Shown here piece by piece: positions 5,653 to 8,231 of a DNA stretch of 8,231 nucleotides (within the stretch, counting starts at the first letter, position 1; each line of letters starts with the position of its first letter). A model generated the notes under the pieces. That model searched no databases. It was not told the DNA's origin and saw nothing but the letters and a program-made list of their open reading frames with translations. Origin of the DNA: Rhodospirillales bacterium (GTDB lineage Bacteria; Pseudomonadota; Alphaproteobacteria; Rhodospirillales; JAPHTL01); assembly GCA_026193355.1 (NCBI GenBank), contig JAPHTL010000119.1:1-8231 (forward strand), given 5' to 3'. The translations under genes and the position numbers were made by a program.

Positions 5653-6867
5653 CTATTTCGTCAGGATCTTCGGCACCATGTTAAGCCGCAGGCGGTAGGC
5701 GTCCGGCATGCCCGAGCCCAGCAGCGGCCGCAAGTACATCCGGAACGCGTCGGTGACGTTGTTACCCGCATCATTGATCATGGCGTCGTCCATCACCTTC
5801 GTCTTTGCGGCGATGTCCGTGAGGTCCACCAGATCGTAGTCTACCGAATAAAAGCCGTTGCGGCGGATGACGACGGAGCCGTTGCGGTCCCCCCACTGGG
5901 CGTACTGAACGGCCTTTTCACCGACCTCGCGCGCCTCGCGCTGATCGACATCCGAGACGCAGCCAAGGAACGAGCGCTGCAGATAGCCGAAGGTATCGCC
6001 GCGCACGCGCTTGATGCCGGTCTTCTTCTTGATCTGGTCAACCAGAAGGTCGGCCAGCGCCCCGGTGCCTGAAAGCTGGATGTTGCCGTGCGCGTCGCGC
6101 TCGATCTCTTCGCTCAGCTTCGAGATGATGGGTTCACCCGTCTCGTCGTGGATGCCTTCGGAAACGGCTATCACGCAACGGCCGTACTTGTCGTAGATCG
6201 CCTTGACGTCGGCGGCGAACTTGTCGACGTCGAAGGTCCGCTCGGGCAGGTAGATCAGATGGGGGCCGTCATCGTCAAACTTGCGGCCCAAAGCGGCCGC
6301 CGCGGTCAGGAAACCGGCGTGGCGGCCCATGACGACGCCGATGTAGACGCCCTTCAGCGCACGATTGTCCAGATTGACCCCGGCAAACGCGCTGGCGACG
6401 AAACGCGCGGCGGACGGGAAGCCCGGCGTGTGGTCGTTGATCACCAGATCGTTGTCGATGGTCTTGGGGATGTGGATGCAGCGCAGGGCATAGCTGGATT
6501 TCTTGGCTTCCTCGGCGACGATGCGCGCCGTATCGGACGAATCGTTGCCCCCGATGTAGAAGAACGTCGATACGTCATGCGCCTTCAGGACCTTGAAGAT
6601 TTCCTGGCAGTATTTCAGGTCGGGCTTGTCCCGCGTGCTGCCCAGCGCCGAAGCCGGTGTGTTGGCGACCATTTCCAGGTTGTGGGTGGTCTCCTGCGTC
6701 AGGTCGAGAAAGTCTTCATTGACGATGCCGTTGACCCCGTGAAACGCGCCGTAGACCTTGTCCACGTTTGCGAATTTGCGCGATTCGATGACGACGCCCG
6801 CCAGCGACTGGTTGATCACGGCGGTCGGTCCGCCCCCCTGCGCGACGAGAACCTTGCCCTTCAGCAT
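5653..6867 (-). CDS. pfp: Pyrophosphate-dependent 6-phosphofructokinase (PPi-PFK)
   Basis: A 404-residue PFK-family enzyme interconverting fructose 6-phosphate and fructose 1,6-bisphosphate in the cytoplasm. Motifs in order are the N-terminal loop GGGPTAVIN (11-19), the donor motif IGGNDSSDTA (105-114), the catalytic loop PKTIDND (134-140), the substrate motif MGRHAG (180-185) and SEGI further on. Two positions point to PPi rather than ATP as donor: Asp109, where ATP enzymes have Gly (E. coli Gly104), and Lys135, where they have Gly (E. coli Gly124). The reaction would then be near-reversible, serving glycolysis and gluconeogenesis. The length exceeds the roughly 320 of E. coli PfkA and fits PPi-type enzymes. 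The start is firm: a consensus AAGGAGG lies 9 bases upstream. It is separated from motB by 170 bases, so likely its own transcript, and ends in a strong hairpin terminator. Donor specificity is inferred from these residues only. Confidence 0.93.
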   Translation of the reverse strand: MLKGKVLVAQGGGPTAVINQSLAGVVIESRKFANVDKVYGAFHGVNGIVNEDFLDLTQETTHNLEMVANTPASALGSTRDKPDLKYCQEIFKVLKAHDVSTFFYIGGNDSSDTARIVAEEAKKSSYALRCIHIPKTIDNDLVINDHTPGFPSAARFVASAFAGVNLDNRALKGVYIGVVMGRHAGFLTAAAALGRKFDDDGPHLIYLPERTFDVDKFAADVKAIYDKYGRCVIAVSEGIHDETGEPIISKLSEEIERDAHGNIQLSGTGALADLLVDQIKKKTGIKRVRGDTFGYLQRSFLGCVSDVDQREAREVGEKAVQYAQWGDRNGSVVIRRNGFYSVDYDLVDLTDIAAKTKVMDDAMINDAGNNVTDAFRMYLRPLLGSGMPDAYRLRLNMVPKILTK

Positions 6868-6876
6868 GTGCCGTTT

Positions 6877-6883
6877 CCTCCTT
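6877..6883 (-). promoter_or_regulatory. Consensus Shine-Dalgarno site of pfp
   Basis: On the minus strand AAGGAGG, a complete anti-16S match, lies 9 bases before the pfp ATG. It fixes the start and predicts efficient translation; it is the best ribosome binding site in the window. Confidence 0.9.
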
Positions 6884-6970
6884 GATCGGTTTCCGGCTTC
6901 CGGCGCATTGCCGCCTGGTTGCCGCTTGGGTCAGCCTTCGTTTGTATCTTCAGGCCCGGACAGGACCGGA

Positions 6971-6998
6971 ACCATAAGCGGCCCCTGTTTTATCGCAA
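6971..6998 (-). promoter_or_regulatory. Candidate promoter for pfp
   Basis: On the minus strand TTGCGA (6993-6998) and TATGGT (6971-6976) are 16 bases apart, each matching consensus at 4 of 6 positions. Transcription would start near 6964, leaving a leader of roughly 97 bases before pfp. The match is moderate; the 170-base motB-pfp gap shows no clearly better candidate. Confidence 0.3.
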
Positions 6999-7009
6999 AG
7001 CCCCCGGGA

Positions 7010-7029
7010 TGGGAAACCCACCTTTGGGT
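7010..7029 (-). terminator. Weak hairpin(s) just after motB
   Basis: Read on the minus strand, ACCCA (7025-7029) pairs with TGGGT (7016-7020) around an AAGG loop, followed by a short TTTCCC. The TGGG of that second arm can alternatively pair with CCCA (7010-7013) across a TTT loop, so two mutually exclusive stems exist. The position, 9 bases after the motB stop, suits termination, but the stem is short and the T-run is only three bases. Confidence 0.35.
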
Positions 7030-7037
7030 AGGTATGG

Positions 7038-7934
7038 CTATTCTGCCGGGTGGGTTGGGGAATCGGCCTTTGGGGCCTCCAGCTGACGGGGAACGATGCT
7101 GATTTCCACCCGTCGGTTCTTCGCCCTGTTTTCCGGCGAATCGTTGGGAACGAGCGGGTTGCTTGATCCGTGGCCGATGGCGACGATGAGTTTTGGATCA
7201 ATCCCCGTCTTTTTTTCGAGATAATGGACGACCGAGGCCGAACGCGCCGAAGACAGATCCCAGTTTGACCGGAATCGTTCGGTGGAAATCGGTATATCGT
7301 CGGTGTGGCCGGAAACCTGAACCACCATTCCCTTGCTATGCCTGATGATGTCGGCGACGCGGTCGAGAACGGGGTTGAAGCTTTCGTTCAACTGATCGCT
7401 GCCCAGAGGGAACGCCGCCTTTTCACTCAGTCGGATGATGGAGCCGCCGCGTTTCTTTTCGACCTCGACCATGCCGCCCTGAACGTCACGCGACATTTCC
7501 TTCTCGATCGTCTTTTGCAGGGCGTCGACGGTTGTTTCATCCGGTTGCAGGGGTTGCCCGGGTTTTTCCTCGGGCTCTTCGGGGGCGAGTTCGAGAACGG
7601 CCATCGGCCCCTTTGAAACGGGTTTGGGCGCGGGCTCGGCCACGGGCTCCGCCTTGTCGACCTTTTCATCCGAAGGGAAGGTTCCCGGCACGGGCGGGAC
7701 GAGGGTTGGATCGCCAACGTTGCCGGCGTTCGACAATTGCATGATCCACTTGCCGCCGAACGATTCACGCATATGGGTGGCGAACTTCTGGTACTTCGTC
7801 ACTTCGAAGTTTGCGAATGTCAGCAACAGGACGAACAGGCAGAGCAGCAGGCTCATCATGTCGGCGAAGGTGACCATCCAGATGGGCGCACCGGCTGGGG
7901 CAGGGCTTTCTTTTGTACGGTTTTTTTTCCGCAT
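7038..7934 (-). CDS. motB: Flagellar motor stator protein MotB/PomB-like
   Basis: A 298-residue stator B subunit. It couples ion flow to flagellar rotation and anchors the stator to peptidoglycan. A short basic cytoplasmic N terminus (MRKKNRTK) precedes one membrane helix (about 18-41) with Asp25 in WMVTFADMMSLL, the essential ion-binding Asp of the family (PomB Asp24, MotB Asp32). The FAD-x-MSLL helix reads more like Na+-type PomB than E. coli MotB, but ion choice is inference. After a plug/linker region that is Pro- and Glu-rich (about 76-135) comes an OmpA-like peptidoglycan-binding domain (about 164-280), with VSGHTDD (207-213), NWDLSSARS (224-232) and NRRVEI (273-278). It lies 48 bases downstream of the motA-type gene, so the two are probably one operon. 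GAGGAC about 11 bases before the ATG is a mediocre ribosome binding site. Codons 3-5 contain a run of eight A on the coding strand. Confidence 0.93.
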   Translation of the reverse strand: MRKKNRTKESPAPAGAPIWMVTFADMMSLLLCLFVLLLTFANFEVTKYQKFATHMRESFGGKWIMQLSNAGNVGDPTLVPPVPGTFPSDEKVDKAEPVAEPAPKPVSKGPMAVLELAPEEPEEKPGQPLQPDETTVDALQKTIEKEMSRDVQGGMVEVEKKRGGSIIRLSEKAAFPLGSDQLNESFNPVLDRVADIIRHSKGMVVQVSGHTDDIPISTERFRSNWDLSSARSASVVHYLEKKTGIDPKLIVAIGHGSSNPLVPNDSPENRAKNRRVEISIVPRQLEAPKADSPTHPAE

Positions 7935-7959
7935 CGGCCTGGCTTGTCCTCGTTTTCCT

Positions 7960-7972
7960 GACTTCGCAAGTC
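7960..7972. repeat. Small inverted repeat between motA and motB
   Basis: GACTT (7960-7964) and AAGTC (7968-7972) flank a CGC loop, a perfect 5-bp hairpin in the 48-base gap between the stator genes. It might stabilise or attenuate the message between the two cistrons. It is too short for confidence. Confidence 0.25.
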
Positions 7973-7982
7973 GTGTCCGGGG

Positions 7983-8231
7983 TCAGTTTTCCTTTTCCGG
8001 TTCATCATCGTGGTGTTTTTGCGCGTCTGACAGATAGGCCTCCATGATTTCTTCCATCATGTGCGGGTTCTGTCCCTGCTGGATCGCCATGATCCCTTCG
8101 ATGATCAGGGTCTTGTTGAACGTTTCCTCGCTGCGTCGCAGGTTCAGTTTTTCAGCGATGGGAAGGGCGACCAGATTGGCGATCAATGCGCCGTAAAGCG
8201 TGGTCAGCAGGGCCACAGCCATTGCCGGGCC
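7983..8231 (-). CDS. motA: Flagellar motor stator protein MotA/PomA-like, C-terminal fragment
   Basis: The last 82 residues of a stator A subunit whose start lies beyond the right edge; the frame is open to base 8231, so the ATG at 8222 is internal. The A subunit forms the ion channel with MotB and drives the rotor through its cytoplasmic loop. The fragment begins in the last membrane helix (GPAMAVALLTTLYGALIANL), continues as LPIAEKLNLRRSEE, and has the cytoplasmic tail motif EGIMAIQQGQNP seen in PomA/MotA proteins of the Na+-type branch. It ends with a charged His/Asp/Glu-rich tail. It precedes motB by 48 bases, the standard stator gene order. The functional Arg/Glu residues of the large cytoplasmic loop are outside the window, so they cannot be checked. 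Confidence 0.92.
   Translation of the reverse strand, partial: GPAMAVALLTTLYGALIANLVALPIAEKLNLRRSEETFNKTLIIEGIMAIQQGQNPHMMEEIMEAYLSDAQKHHDDEPEKEN

Noticed and set aside
6088..6885. 265-codon plus-strand ORF opposite pfp
   Set aside because: It lies antisense to a clearly identified, motif-complete phosphofructokinase; its composition (Asp/Val/Arg-rich) is what a GC-rich gene gives in the complementary frame, and it has no recognisable domain.
1..8231. Mobile elements, CRISPR arrays, toxin-antitoxin or defence genes
   Set aside because: No direct repeat arrays, transposase motifs or terminal inverted repeats were seen, and the tRNA-Gln 3' end is not duplicated within the window as an integration site would show.

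Overview
The window looks like ordinary chromosome from a GC-rich alphaproteobacterium. The evidence is an alpha-type ETF:ubiquinone oxidoreductase, an outer-membrane-type TPR lipoprotein overlapping ispE, an hspQ gene, a PPi-type phosphofructokinase and a PomAB-like flagellar stator. A Rhodospirillales-like lineage is my inference from this combination; the genus cannot be read from the sequence. I see no mobile elements, CRISPR arrays, phage genes or abrupt change in base composition.

Layout, left to right. Bases 1-408 (+) are the C-terminal end of ETF-QO with its 4Fe-4S cluster ligands. Bases 516-2291 (+) encode a TPR-repeat lipoprotein, overlapped by 17 bases by ispE (2275-3168, +), the fourth enzyme of the MEP isoprenoid pathway. 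A complete tRNA-Gln(TTG) gene follows at 3277-3352 (+). It faces hspQ (3391-3726, -). A 156-base divergent region separates hspQ from a Na+/phosphate cotransporter with a C-terminal PhoU-like domain (3883-5586, +). That region holds several inverted repeats, a promoter-like pair for hspQ and a possible 34-codon leader ORF whose stop overlaps the transporter start. The transporter converges on a PPi-dependent 6-phosphofructokinase gene (5653-6867, -), with a strong hairpin terminator between them. Right of it, on the minus strand, are motB/pomB (7038-7934) and the 3' end of motA/pomA (7983-8231, running off the window).

Functionally the window is a set of small housekeeping units: electron transfer from acyl-CoA dehydrogenases to quinone, envelope/TPR function, isoprenoid precursor synthesis, a heat-shock proteolysis factor, phosphate uptake, reversible PPi-linked glycolysis and flagellar torque. 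The only thematic link I can suggest is phosphate/pyrophosphate economy (Na/Pi transporter beside PPi-PFK), and these two genes converge rather than form an operon.

I found no convincing previously undescribed system. The best leads are in the hspQ/transporter divergent region: the putative leader ORF and the dense symmetric elements. No gene-free stretch exceeds 300 bases; the longest is 170 bases between pfp and motB.
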